This document shows, piece after piece, positions 42,685 to 54,590 of a stretch of 64,000 nt of DNA; the stretch's first letter is position 1, and each line of letters opens with the position of its first letter. Origin of the DNA: Hymenopus coronatus. Taxonomy: Eukaryota > Arthropoda > Insecta > Mantodea > Hymenopodidae. The notes beneath the pieces are model-generated. The model saw nothing but the letters and a program-made list of their open reading frames with translations. It did no database searches and was not told the origin of the DNA. The translations under genes and the position numbers were made by a program. The stretch lies in NCBI GenBank assembly GCA_030762935.1, contig CM060900.1, forward strand, positions 396,507,132 through 396,571,131, given 5' to 3'.

Positions 42685-45600
42685 GAGAGTGTGTGTGTGG
42701 GGGGGGTGTATATACATATATCAAAACCTTATAGTGATTCCATCACTAGGACATCAGCAACAACATTGCGCAAGGGATTTTTTTCAAAGGCAGGAAAATG
42801 AAGTGTACCAAGTAGTAACTCTAAAGCTGCCCAACAACACAGGTACTACTTTCTGGCCTTAACTACCTCGGGTAAACGTTTACTACAGCAGCAGAATAGC
42901 CTACCTTCCTTGTGTGCTGAATTTGAACACTGATCAAAGTGAAACTGCACACCGAAATTTATGTATGGAAGCGTGTGCATGAAAGAGGAGGGCATTTAAA
43001 GGCATTGACGTTTAAGTGACTACTATGGCTTTCCAAAATGGCGGTTGGCCAAAGATGGTTATGTTTCTGAAAACAGGAAATATAAAAAGTGAGTTTTTGT
43101 GAAAGTACAAAAATTAATGTTGTATACTCGAACTACCATTTTTTCAACACAACGTGATCTTAAACTCCAGTATAGGTTTTTTGTAATGAAAACCTTTTAT
43201 CTTGGGTTCTGTGTATTGCAATTTAATTATATGTATTTTAATACTGGTTATCTATTAATGTTATTTATTAATATGACGCAAAGCTGGGTACTGTGATTGA
43301 TCTTTCGCGTTCTGAGCCATTGAGCTGTTGTTTACTTCATCCCTGAGAGGCTTTAAAATACAATTGGTTTTCTAACGTCGTTCGTTGCATTGTTTTAGCT
43401 CCTTAGCACAATTAACGGTACGGACAATTTTTTGCTACAAATAGCTATTTGATGACTGGGAAATCGATCATTTAGTAATTAACTCATCGCTTTGTTCGTT
43501 ATTTACGATGGCTTTATTGTTTTATATTTCCAATGGGCGAAAACGCAGTATTGACACAAAAATACATTATTATATTGCAACAACAGTAGCCTGTTTAACA
43601 ATAGATAACACATAATAGACTCATTAGTAATTAAAAGCTAACATGGGACTATATGCGCATCAAGAAGAGACATAACTTGAAAGCTGAGAATAGGATTTGG
43701 CAATAAAATTCATTGCATATATGAGTGTAAATTTAAGCAAGTAATGTCTATAGTTTCCACTCAATTGAGAGAATAGTGGAATTTACTAAACGTAAATATG
43801 AAATAGTATGCATTACATTTCTACTCTGTACTGTTGGTAAAAATATGTTTTAAGTGGTTGATGAATAAATTATTGCGCCTAATTCACTATTTATTATTAC
43901 TCATAGTATCTATTTTGAACTTGTTCCTATTTCTTTGGTTATTTTAGGTCTTATTACGTCGAATTCTAGATGTAATGTGTTGCTTTACTCATTCAACCTG
44001 CCGTGCTCAACCGATAAGCAAGACAGCCACTTGCGTGAAATCCCTTCCTGGGACAGCTGTGAGGTGTTATCAGCACCACATGGTAACTAATTATATATGC
44101 AAGTCTTAATTATTCTATATTTCACAATGTAGAGTTTCTTTGACAACTTGAAATATGAGAATTACGTCATTGCTTGACGTCGTTGCCTAGTCTGTAGCTT
44201 CTCCAGTGGTGAGTGATGAGATTTCTCTTAAAAGGGTAACAATATCTAATCGATCTGCTTGGAACGAGTTGTCCATTGTTTTAAGATGAACACTTAAAAT
44301 GTTCCCAAACCTAAGCAATAGAAGCTTCAAGTGTTTCGCACTATTTCCATTCTTCCAAAGTATCAAGAAGTTTGCTGTGTAGGCAAAATTTGTTTGTAAA
44401 TGCAACAAGATAAATTACCATAAGTTGCTAAAATACTATAAGGAGAATCTCTTGACCATCACCACTGACTGGATGATGAGCCGCGCGCTATACTCAAGCG
44501 CCACCAACTTCCGACAATAGTGGTAGCACCTGTAAGAAGGAGAGCCAGAAGGCGCAGAATAAGTTACTAAATTTTCGAAATACACGCTATTTTATTAACC
44601 TAACTCCCACCTACATCATTACATCCTCATCAATTTCCTATGAGCTCTGTTGGCAAGTCTTTAGCCTGTAGTTCACATCTCACACAACTTTTAACTCCTT
44701 GTCTTGCTAAACTCTTTAAGTTTTCTGTTTTCACAGAATGTGTTTCTAATTGCGTGTTCCAACATCTTTAGATTTCTAAATTTACTATTTTTCTTAGACT
44801 TAATATTTAACTAATGAACTTTTGGTAAACGGAGTTAACGGGAGAACTTAATTACTCTGGCTAATCGGAAGTTCTACTTAACTCCCCTTCTACACCCTTA
44901 ACTTGTCTTACCAATGATTCTACCTAGTAACAGAATTATAACCCGTGTTCTTGCATTATCCTTAGATTTTAATGTATGCAATTATTTATTGCAATTATTT
45001 CAATAGCTTCCCATTGTTTTATGATATAATTAAATTTAAAAACTCAATGACTCCGGTATTATCCTATAGAAAATACATCGTTACTATTACTGGTACGAGT
45101 GTCACAATGAGCCAGTTATGCACTATATTGAATACAATAACGACCTTTTTATAACGGTAGGAAATGTTTTCACCTCCATCCCCTTTTAAAATATATAAAG
45201 TCTGTGGTGTTGGATTTAAGAAACCAAAAGACTTACTGCTAATGCATTTGTGCTGGCAAGAGCTTTTCGTATGAAAAATTTAAAGCCGTAAAGCCTGGGG
45301 GCATCTCTCGAAAAGCCTTTGTTTACTCCTTTACTCGCGTTACCAGCCTCACGAGAAAACGGCGAGGCCAAGATTGGCTGTGTGGAGAATGGTGGCATAA
45401 AAGAGAACAAACAGGTGATATCGGGTGCACACCTATAAAGGATGGAGAAGATATCGGCTCTCGTGTCACAAGAAAGCATTGTTCGGTTTTATTGTAAAGA
45501 TGGGAAGAGTTAAAAAGAGAGGCTGTGATCCAAAGCAGTTCACCGTCACTGATTCCAAGGAAGGGCAAGTGAACCGTAAAAAGGGCGGCAGCAAGGGACT

Positions 45601-47010
45601 GCACGGAATGCTGGAATTGGAAAAGGAAACACAAATGTGCTCTGTGCACTTCTTCACAAATCATTCTCCAAAGAGATACGATGACAGAAAGGTTCCCTTT
45701 ATATTCCTCCATGTAGAAATATCTTGTTACTTGGTTTCACATGAGCATGAACCAAGCTGAATTTCTGCCAACTAAACAACAGGAGCATAACAGTCGTCTC
45801 CTGGAGTCACTAATTGAGCAGTGTTTCTCTACTCTTTGTTTATCTTAACTAGAAGTCCTTTAAAATCCAACTTCATAGAAATGCATTTGTCGTACATGTT
45901 ATAAAGTACAGTCGAGAGCGAAAACACTTGCCGACATATTTTGTTTCTTATAGTGTTTTCTTTATTTAACGTTTGCAGTATCCCCCTTGGCTGTTATGTT
46001 ATACACCTACGTGGTCTCTTATGGGATTAAACAAATTGAGTTCGAAGGGGGTGGGAAACGGAAGCATTTTGCCTTAGTAGCTGGAAGACACTCGGTAGAC
46101 ACTGGCACTCAAACCCTAATCAGTGAGCATAGGTAGATTTGGTATCTGGAGTAAAGGAAGGAGTGGCCTGCAACAAATATTATGTGAAGTTGTTTCATGA
46201 AATTGCCTTCCAAACATTGCTCTCTTTATCAGATATGCTAAGTGGAAGGAACGATAGATCGAAAACTATTGCTCTTATTGAGCAACATTATGTGGCTGCA
46301 AAGCTAACATAGAGCATTTCCAAGAACAACCCAAAGCGGTGGAGGTAATGCCACGCACGGGGTTGATGAAAAAGTCTGAAATTACAATCAAAAGTAGAAA
46401 ACCTTGGTAAGGAACCGAGTTTTACATAAAGGAATCGCGCAAAAAACGTTGAGACATCGCTTTACATGAAAAGCGTTGGTATCTGCTTTATACCCATTTT
46501 CTTGCAAAACTCCGATACTAAAATGTATTAAAATTGTGAGATAATTTTGCAAAGGTAAAATCGTAATAAAAATCATTATCATAGTCAGGATCCGAAACAA
46601 TAATATTCGGTTTCCCTGCCCGCTGCTCTTGTATCAGAGCTACGAACTTTATGCTGGCAGGTAAGGAAACATTCCATGTGACTTGAATTTTACTGGTAAA
46701 ACGCAAGGCGTTTCAAGTTCTGTTGAGATAACATACTCCATTGTCGACTTGCATACTTTTTCATTATGATTCTAGTCTTCCGGGTTACAAAAGAAGAATC
46801 CATAAACTAAATTGATTACGTTTTCCAAACGAATATAGAACCATCTTGGAACATAGTCTCTGGTGCACAACCGCCATCCCGAAACAACAGGCTAAGTGTA
46901 TCAACTGTCTAACTAGAACCAGGCAGAGCCATGAATGTGAGAGGAGCGCTATGCTAAGGCCCTGCCAACTTAACATACGGTTCCCTAAATGGACACATTT
47001 TTCGATTTCA
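42685..47010. other. 4.3 kb without any recognised feature
   Basis: The longest unexplained stretch of the window. Short frames of 60-130 codons occur on both strands at 45.2-45.8 kb, where composition is less AT-rich, but three of them overlap and none shows a domain, signal or splice-supported structure. A tgaggtgttatcagcaccac hairpin lies near 44050. No in-window repeat copies were found. A host exon or old transposon could hide here. Confidence 0.35.
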
Positions 47011-47194
47011 AGAATAAAGCCGTGGACACAAACAATTATAGTCATCTCCAGATTTCATGTTTCGATCGAAGAGCTTCATGTGTCTTCGAAAAGCTAAGTT
47101 CACAAAGCACACGAAAGAACTGCACAATGGTCTGTGACTAAGAGTTCAATGGTTAACTTATGAGTACTGAAAACAGACCACAGTACAACGTTAC

Positions 47195-47260
47195 GATGGC
47201 CGAGAGGTTAAGAAGGCCTTGCTTCCACTCATAAGTTTCTAGGTTTTTTATGTTTGTTAA
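47195..47260 (+). repeat. tRNA-like sequence inside the repeat unit, copy 1
   Basis: gatggccgagaggttaagaa followed by ggccttgcttccactc resembles the A-box side of a Ser/Leu-type tRNA. The B-box side is eroded (tttctaggtttttta). The partner at 55220-55285 keeps ttttaggttcaaatttcccg. Being present in both copies, it belongs to the ancestral unit. Confidence 0.45.
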
Positions 47261-47524
47261 TTTTATGACTGGATATGTAGAACATCATGTTGTCTTTATA
47301 TACCTTTGGCAGTTTAAGCTATGGACCTATCTATGCACACAAAAACATAACTTTACTGAAACTCATGTTCCTTAACTAAAAAAATTGTACTATTATCTTC
47401 TAAAATTAAAACACAACAAATAAACATTATTAATATCGAATCTATGTACCATGGACCCGAACAACTGCCCTCAATCTTCAGGGCATAGGCAAAACTGAAT
47501 GCATGCAGTAATTTGGACAAGAAG

Positions 47525-47830
47525 CTACAAGATCACAGGCTTTTTGAACTTGCGCCCTGAAGCCACATTTGTCCCTCGCCCATCTACAGGTAAATTGTAG
47601 CGCAGCTCCCTTTTTAACTCAGCCCAAGCATTCTCAATATGGTTCAAATCTTGTGAACGGGGAGGCCAGTCTAAAAAACTAATACCCTGCCTCACTGAAA
47701 ACCAATTTGAAAACTTTCGAGATGTGTTGTCAGGATGATTATGCTGCACAGATTCAACAAATCTATCAGAATATATCATCCTCACGGAGGGGATCAAAAT
47801 ATTATTGAGTATTACCGTGTACTGCACACC
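47525..47830 (-). pseudogene. Tc1-like transposase tail, copy 1
   Basis: Reads SVQHNHPDNTSRKFSNWFSV and DWPPRSQDLNHIENAWAELK. These correspond to the second and third catalytic regions of Tc1-like transposases (usually QDNxPxH and WPPxSPDLNPIE). The second aspartate position is histidine here (VQHNHP), and the N-terminal half is missing. The tail after ELKREL is short and diverged. It is non-functional and about 100 codons long against some 340 in intact family members. Confidence 0.8.
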
Positions 47831-47986
47831 GTTAAGTGCATCATCAAGCTACCCCAGCACACCTACACTGCCCCTTTATATCCAGCCCAAACACGATACG
47901 GAGACGTCACTATGATGGAAATAGTGGAGTCACGTATTTTCCATCGTATCGGGACCCTATTGCAGGATAGAGAATCACCTTCCCTT

Positions 47987-48225
47987 TATTTTTTATAGTG
48001 TTTAACACCCGCCTTTACTACCATGTCATCACAGGTGATGGCAATAATGATACGTGGAATGAAAACGGAGCCCGGGTGAAATGTGTTGGCGGGGGAAACC
48101 GCAGAACCTGAATAAAACCCACCCCTGCGCCACTTTGTCCAACACAAATCTCACATGCTTGGGATCGAACCCGGGCCAACTAGGTAAGAGGTGGGTAGTC
48201 TAACCACTCGGCCACGTCGCGGCCA
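47987..48225 (-). mobile_element. SINE-1, full-length copy with target duplication and paralogous empty site
   Basis: On the minus strand: head gtggccgagtggttagacta with cgggttcgatcccaag and a short deletion after it, body with ggttttattcaggttctgcg and tail taaaggcgggtgttaaacac. Flanks caccttccctt (47976-47986) and cacctttccctt (48226-48237) are the target duplication. Copy 2 of the surrounding unit has cacttttccctt once (56091-56102), which is the unoccupied site. Confidence 0.95.
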
Positions 48226-48300
48226 CACCTTTCCCTTGTGTGTGGAAGAAATGTCACTTCCTCTGAGAATATCAGAGAATATCACGTAAAAAATCAAATT

Positions 48301-49612
48301 TGTCCAAAATTGGATTTCTAAAAATGAATCAAAACCTTTGTTTTCTTTAAAAATACATTTAGTCTTTTTTCATACTATACAGATTCCATTTTTTTTTCAT
48401 TGAGAGAGAACTGTTCGTGCCTGGTATGTTTGCGCACCGTTCTGCGGACCACCTGCTTTCGTGTGCAGCATATTGCTGTTCGGTAGAATAAATCCTGAAA
48501 CAATCATAATAACTACCATATTATTAACTGTACTGAATGCCGTATGTAAAGTAAGCATGTCCGAAATAAATAGCCGCTATATGTTGATTCGGCATCATTA
48601 AGAGAAGGGAAAAAATAGTGTTTGCTACATGAGAGAAGCGAACCTGTGACCCTTACTAGAGAAGTAGGCTACGTTGAGGCACAGCTCTACAGTGAACACT
48701 CTTGGAAGGTGGCAGGTTTAGTATTGCCGTACTGTACAAACTGTATCACGTTTTGTGTCAATCATATTGTTAGTTAATATTGATAATAGTTTGTTGTTGA
48801 AGAAGCTTAAGTTATGTATTTGATTATGGTTATTAAACATATGGATCAGTAGTGTAAGATTTGGAACTTGTGACAACTTGTTGCTGCCGCTACACAGCTT
48901 TATCGCAGATGGCGTACACAAGGCGATGTGGTGTTGGAATTATATGGCATTCCAGATATGATTATTTTTTGTCCATGGTGTACATATGTGCAAGTAGTGA
49001 TCTATGGTTTCAACGGTACAATTCTCTGTAGCTTCAGCATGCCATCATTTAACTGCGTAGCACGAGTCCTTACATTAAATGTTGAAATTATAAAACTCAG
49101 AGCGGCCCTCTTATGACCTGGCCCGCATTGCGTGTATGCGCGATCCGCGCGCTGTCTACTACACCGCCATACCAGGGGGGTCCATTCCAGAAATTTCTGC
49201 GATGAGTAATAGTAATATACACTATAATTAATTCTAACTTTCTGGAAACTGGTGTTTGTATCTATTGAGACATTCCTGATATTTCCTCGTTGTCACAAAG
49301 GACAATGGTTACTCAGTAGAGTTGGAAATTAAAAACCTTAACAGCTGTATGAATAGAGATTTTGAAAACCCCACCGGATGTAAAACTCATATTAGGTAAC
49401 TTTTTGGAGAGAGTTTGAATAATGCTCCGATTTCTTAAATGTTTTCTCCGTTCCAACATGTATTTCCGCTTCTTCAGTTTATGCTTGCAAATATCTCCCG
49501 AAGCTATCTACGCACCTTTGTATATAATTCGGTTTATTGCATGTATTATACGTACAAACTCAAGCCTAGCTTTCGGTAAGTATTTCATTTGATTAGTAAA
49601 AAGAAAAAAATC
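48301..49612. other. Intergenic stretch, nothing recognised
   Basis: A weak B-box-like gggtcacaggttcgcttctc on the minus strand near 48640 may be an old SINE head. Otherwise AT-rich without features. Confidence 0.4.
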
Positions 49613-49705
49613 AATAACAATAACAATAACAATAACAATAACAATAGCAATAGCAATAGCAATAGCAATAGCAATAGCAATAGCAATAGCAATAGCAATA
49701 GCAAT
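49613..49705. repeat. Hexanucleotide microsatellite, AATAAC then AATAGC
   Basis: Five or so AATAAC units pass into about ten AATAGC units without interruption. The minus-strand frame reading AIAIAI and VIVIVI is low-complexity and not a gene. Confidence 0.95.
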
Positions 49706-50011
49706 CCAAAGTAATTCACACACAACACAGACATTTTAATAAGACGTAACTTTTGAGGTCAGCCCCCATTCAAAAAAAATACAAAAAACAAGAAAAAAAA
49801 AAGCAGAAGCTAACTGGTTTTCTTGACACAATCTTGCCACGAACACTGGTGTGTGGGTATGTAGGCACATATATCACACACACACACACACACACACACA
49901 ATAATGCTTTTTTGCGCTGTGTAATATAAAAATGCTGTAATTTCTAATGTTACAAAATATACCTAAAAGCGTTTCGAAGCTGGGAATCAAACTTTGGACT
50001 AGCTCAACTGC
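49706..50011. repeat. Low-complexity spacer with CA microsatellite
   Basis: A-rich runs near 49772-49802 and a CA run at 49875-49900. Nothing else. Confidence 0.7.
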
Positions 50012-51513
50012 AGAGCGTTCGAAAAGTCACCGCATTCATTCTTTGAAAATTTGACTTTAGGGTACTCAACTGGAAGATTTGGCAAGCTTAGCATTAGGGA
50101 TTGCTGTAACATTGAAGAATGGCTTTGTGTTATGTTGAGATCAGTGTAGCTGTTGCTTTGCTCGAAGTAATACCGTGAATCGTAATCGGTGACAAAAGCT
50201 TTAATACTCGCGCAGCATGTCTCTGTACTGGAAACATATTTGACTTCAAATCGTATGAGGGATGTTTGGAGAGACAGAGAAGGCTATTTCCCAAACATCG
50301 GTCACCAGGTAGAGTGCCGTTTTTGCACTTTTGCACCGAAATCGTGATATGGCCTCCGTGGATAATGGACGAAGTATTGGAAGACTCAAGGTAGTCACGC
50401 AAGATTTTGGTATTGACGTTGAGCACCGAATGGTTTCATCGCCACGAAAATCGGTAACACGTTTGGCAAAACAAATTGAATCATCAATTGCATCCACCCT
50501 TAAAGCACTAAAGCCAGCGAAACTGCGCCCGTATCGTGTCAAAGTCGTCCAGGAGCTGCGGCCATGATCTGGGGAAACGTCGCCATTACTGCCAATGGTT
50601 CCTTACTTTCACACGTAGCAATGTATACATTCTTGATAACAGATTCTTTGTAGATGAGGCATCGTTCCACCTAAATGGCTATACTAACTCCCAGAACATT
50701 AGGATTTGGGTACTAAAAATCCGCATATCTTGCACGAAGTGCTACTTCAATCACAAAAAATACGGCGTTTAATGTACAATATCGCGAAGAAGGGTTGTTG
50801 GGCTCTTTCTCTCTGAGTAAACGGTCAATGGTATCGTCTACAGGGATATCGTGCAACAATTCGAGGCTATGTTGGAAGAGAATAAACGTGACAGCTGGTT
50901 TCAACAAGATGGTGCCACTTGTCATGCTGCTAACGAGTGCATGAAGATGTTGAGGGAACTTTTTGGAAATCAATCTCTCTAAAATTATAGTCTCCAGGCT
51001 CCTCCGAACTGACCTCTCCAGATTTCTTTCTGTGGGGTTATTTAGGGGAAGTGTGCACAGTGGCATCCAACACTCCCTACAACAACTCAAAGACGCAATT
51101 TCTAACTATATTGTCGAAATAGCATCAGCAAACGTTAAAAAATAGTGTCGCGGCACATGCAGTGTGGAATTGTGTTTTCAAGAAAACGGTGATCATTTTC
51201 AGCAGTTGCTGTAAAACATTGTCATGAAAAGTGCAGTGAAAGCCTTGTGTCCGAAAGAAAACAGTAACCATTTTCAGCAGTTGCTTTGAGCCGTAACGTT
51301 ACGAAGGTATTGCACGCAAAATGGTTTACTGGCATATCAGTATATTTATTCTCCTCAGAGATAGAGAAGTTCTTAAAAATGGGCTTAAAACGTGTTTCAC
51401 GTATGTGAAGGTGTGTGCAATAAACATGCATATTAACTCAGTTTGTATGTGAAATCAAATTTGAGAAAAAAAATTAATACACTCTGAGTGCGAGAACTTT
51501 TCGAACATTCCTG
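50012..51513 (+). mobile_element. Mariner-like DNA transposon, decayed
   Basis: The left end has gcgttcgaaaagtcaccgca (about 50015-50034). The right end, reverse complemented, has aatgttcgaaaagttctcgc (about 51488-51510). These are related terminal inverted repeats about 25-30 bp long. A decayed transposase lies between them. The right flank starts ctgtata; a left TA was not identified, so the exact ends are uncertain. A 78-bp partial duplication with cattttcagcagttgct lies near the 3' end (51195 and 51273). Confidence 0.8.
50330..51145 (+). pseudogene. Mariner-like transposase pseudogene
   Basis: The helix-turn-helix linker reads GRLKVVTQDFGIDVEHRMVS, then SVTRLAKQIESSIASTLKAL and RPYRVKVVQELRP. 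The first catalytic aspartate is in FFVDEASFHLNGY, followed by NSQNIRIW. After a frame change the second is in SWFQQDGATCHAANE, and after another the third lies in LTSPDFFLWGYLG. The tail keeps LQQLKDAISNYIVEIASANV. At least three frame shifts or stops separate these blocks. The three catalytic positions are still readable, so this is the best preserved of the four mariner-like relics of this type in the window. Confidence 0.88.
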
Positions 51514-53640
51514 TATAAACCATGCGACTGTTATAACCGTGCTCTGCCGTTTCGAAATAATCTGTATTCATTATATACAGATTTTGTATACCTTGATTAT
51601 GCATTCCGGTACACTGCTAAATATATTGAAGGTTCTAATCCCTCCCATTGACTTTCTTTGATTGGGGGAAAAAAAAAAAAAAAAACATGTTGCAACACCC
51701 AGTCTCTAGTTGTGCAAATTATGTTTGTTTTGAAGGAATTTATTCGTAATTGTTATGTAACGGCAGCTCCTTCATATTCTATCATATTGGTGATCCACAT
51801 AGTTACTGGTTCATCTTCAACTCAAACGCGCTCGACGTGGGTGTCATGCATATAGTTATTAATCGTCTGGAACCATCTATTGTGATACAGAGCTGCAAAC
51901 GACACTATGTCGGACATGCAAAACAACAAACACGACTTGTTCAATGAGCGTACTCTTCGGGAAGAGAGACAAGGATTTCAAAGCGGTGGTGGTAGTGATG
52001 GTGATTGCCTTCTAATAAACCCTCAGAACTGTTGCCACATTCTCTTGACAAGCAGAAGCACTGTCAGACTGTGGTACGGGATGCCAGCTTGTTTCAGAGT
52101 TTGGGATGCAACAGTTGTAAATAGCTGCTTCAATTAGCATTTCATCCTTGCTTCAAATTGACCAACTACTTTCACTTGATGTAATTAATAACCAGTAGAA
52201 CGCAGAAGTTGTAGTCATGGTGGCGGTTTTCACTGACAAGCCAACATTCTCATGTTTTTTTTTTCTTCCAATCCGTTTGTAATATAAAAACAAGTGCTTA
52301 AATAATTTTTATAACCCGAGTACGGTTACTTACATTACTTAGTTATTTACATATTAATAAGAGCGGGGGAGGGGGCAACGCTTGGTTTCATGTGAGAAGA
52401 AACTAAATTTCTTACCTTAATTGAAGCTTCTCGAAACTTCTACACATCTCGAAATACGCTTATTATTCCTGAACATATACCCCGCAGTAATGGTATCCAA
52501 CAAAACATCTGAAAAATATAATAATAATGTGTAATAACTGCCACTTCATCGCATTTTTCGCATAGCCCTTCCTGACTTCACTATCAGAAAGAAATCAAAA
52601 CCATTTCCAAAACACAAAAGATTATTGATTTAAGAATTTGATAGGACCTTAAAAAGATGAGGCGTTTGTCGCAGAAAAGTGAAGGCCAGGATGTTTCAAA
52701 CCCTGGCCAATAAGTGATACAGAGCAAATAGTGGTCCGGAATTACTCGCTTCCATGCGATATTGCCGGAATTGAATCGGATAGTTGACTAGCACACATGG
52801 GGTGTATTCTGCTTGTAGAGCTACGTGTTGGACTGTAATTAGTGTACAGTGTAAACACTATGCCGTTAAAGGGCATTCAGTGTCGCTGCACACTGTGTGT
52901 CTCGAAATTATATTACATCAGAACCGCAACGATGTCATGGCCCAACGGATGAGTCATTGAGCATTCGTATGATCGCCAATACGTCATGCAGGCAATAGAT
53001 AAGGTCTCAGTAAATGTATTATTTATTAATGATTTGCTTTCTGTGTTATTCTGATCCAGTAACCTGTTCTAGGATACCTGTGGTACTTGGGACCTGACCA
53101 GACCAGACCAGCGGTCATTACTACACGAAGTGTTACAAATGGAGACTCCTCGTGTAACTTTGTATATATGAGATGTCTGAGGATCAAAGGGGCCAATTAA
53201 TGAGACTGGAATGTGATATTATAATGATAATATGCAACAAATTATTTAGTGTATTGTTAATACACAGAATCTTGTTTGCACCCTTCACTGGTCTAATGGG
53301 AACCTTCTTAGCAATGGGAGTTTACACATTGCCGGCAGAGTCAATATCCCTAGCCCCTTAACTTCAAGAGCATTAATTTCTCCTAGTAAAACTTCCTGTA
53401 CTAGAACACTCGGTTAAGATAAGAGAACTATCGTCCTTGCTATGATATATAATATATATTTTTCACTTTTTTGTCCCTTGAACTCTCGTCTAACAAGAAC
53501 CTACAAAGTCTTCATATTGTCCTTTCCTGTTGTTACTTCGCTATGTAAACTTTTACTTTATTAGGTCCATGGTTATTTATTTGAGAGAGGAAGGAGTAAT
53601 GGAATTAACAATAACGTAGCTGGTGCAATCGCGAATTATG
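51514..53640. other. Intergenic stretch, nothing recognised
   Basis: An A-run at 51667-51684; overlapping 65-76-codon frames at 51.7-52.1 kb without motifs; no in-window repeat matches. A gaccagaccagaccagcggt short tandem lies near 53096. Confidence 0.4.
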
Positions 53641-53734
53641 TGCCACCAACAATCAGGTTCCGCCGCATCCTCGGAATGTCTCTCTTCACAGCACATACAA
53701 AACTGTTTTCGCAAAGCCTGGAGGCACAGTGATG

Positions 53735-54590
53735 ATTAGAGCTCGGTCTGGGGTCACCAAATTGCCGGCCTGTGGTTCGGTGCACACACAGTATAACTAT
53801 GACGTGATGGAGTAGGCGTGGTCACTACAGCCCGTTTCAAAACGTGTTGCACCATTTAGTTTTGCGCACTGCCTGGCCTCGCTCAGCTAGGCTTTTTATA
53901 CCTTCTTTTTTATACTTATCCCGACGTTTCTGTTATTTTTCTAATTATTTCCTTTTTTCATACAGATACACACATTTGCATCTTTGCAAACAACAATGCC
54001 CGAGGTGGGACTCGAACCCACGATCCCCTGCGCCACGAAGCACCAAACCTAGGCACTTCAGCATTCGCGGTCATGGGAACCGGCAACTATAGATAAACCA
54101 GTGAACGCTGAAAGAGCACAGATTGAAAAATGTCGAAAATAAAAAAGGATAGGCGGTTGACACTGAAAAAACTTGTGGGTGATTTAAACACACTTTAAGT
54201 GACAGGAGAAAATCCTTTTCTTTCCATATAGTGAAGATACATCTTGTAATTAGCTGAAATAAATTGTGAGTGAGTTTGTTTGATTTATGTTCATTGTCTT
54301 TCTGAAGTTCTGCACATTATTATTCTGAATTTTTTTTTTTATCAAAGTTTATATTTTGTTTGTAAAAGTACAAGACGTTTTATTTACCGATCATATTAGG
54401 AATTATTTGCTTTATTGTGTTACTTTATGAATTAGAACGATGCTTATAATGTCAGTTCAGATTATACTTCAACGTGTGTATGTTTTCGCTACAAACCCCT
54501 CCCCCAATAACTTCCCTTTATACAACTGACTGGTGTATGTGTTCGTAACTGTATGCGCTTCAGAACCCTAAACCGAGTTCTGTTGATGAT
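53735..54590 (-). repeat. Repeat family R-b, copy 4, interrupted
   Basis: Reverse orientation. Right-to-left it has the R-b blocks ttcagaaccctaaaccg, cgctacaaacccctccccc, aatgtcagttcagatta, gtaaaagtacaagacgtttt, tgaaaaatgtcgaaaat, aaaccagtgaacgctgaaag, then an insertion (about 53890-54085), then gcctggcctcgctcag, gtttcaaaacgtgttgcacc, gtgcacacacagtataacta and gagctcggtctggggtc. Comparison with copy 2 shows the insertion replaced a few bases. Confidence 0.75.
53890..54085 (-). mobile_element. tRNA-derived SINE inserted in R-b copy 4
   Basis: On the minus strand: ggtgcttcgtggcgcagggg followed by gatcgtgggttcgagtccca and cctcgggc gives a good tRNA-like A/B pair. An AT-rich body follows (atttgtgtgtatctgtatga). 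The 82-codon plus-strand frame crossing it contains PRWDSNPRSPAPRSTKPR, a known type of artefact from reading a tRNA B box in reverse. Boundaries are approximate. Confidence 0.65.

Larger units (their letters stand above)
47010..48300 (-). repeat. Diverged 1.1-1.2-kb repeat unit with Tc1-like transposase tail, copy 1
   Basis: Homologous over its length to 55045-56140. Paired landmarks are ctccagatttcatgtttcga / ccccagatttcatgtgtcga, gatggccgagaggttaagaa / ggtagccgagaagctaagaa, ttgtactattatcttctaaa / gtaccattctcttctataat, aaacacaacaaataaacatt / aaacacaaaaaataaacatg, and the transposase segment. It carries a SINE-1 insertion at 47987-48225 absent from copy 2. Confidence 0.85.

Noticed and set aside
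45323..45760. Overlapping 111-129-codon frames as a host gene
   Set aside because: The frames overlap on opposite strands and show no domain or codon bias I can recognise. Noted only as an unexplained region.
49508..49723. Alanine-isoleucine repeat protein on the minus strand
   Set aside because: Translation of the AATAAC/AATAGC microsatellite.
53844..54092. 82-codon frame with a WDSNPRSPA segment resembling many database proteins
   Set aside because: It arises from reading a tRNA-derived SINE B box on the wrong strand, a common source of spurious predicted proteins.
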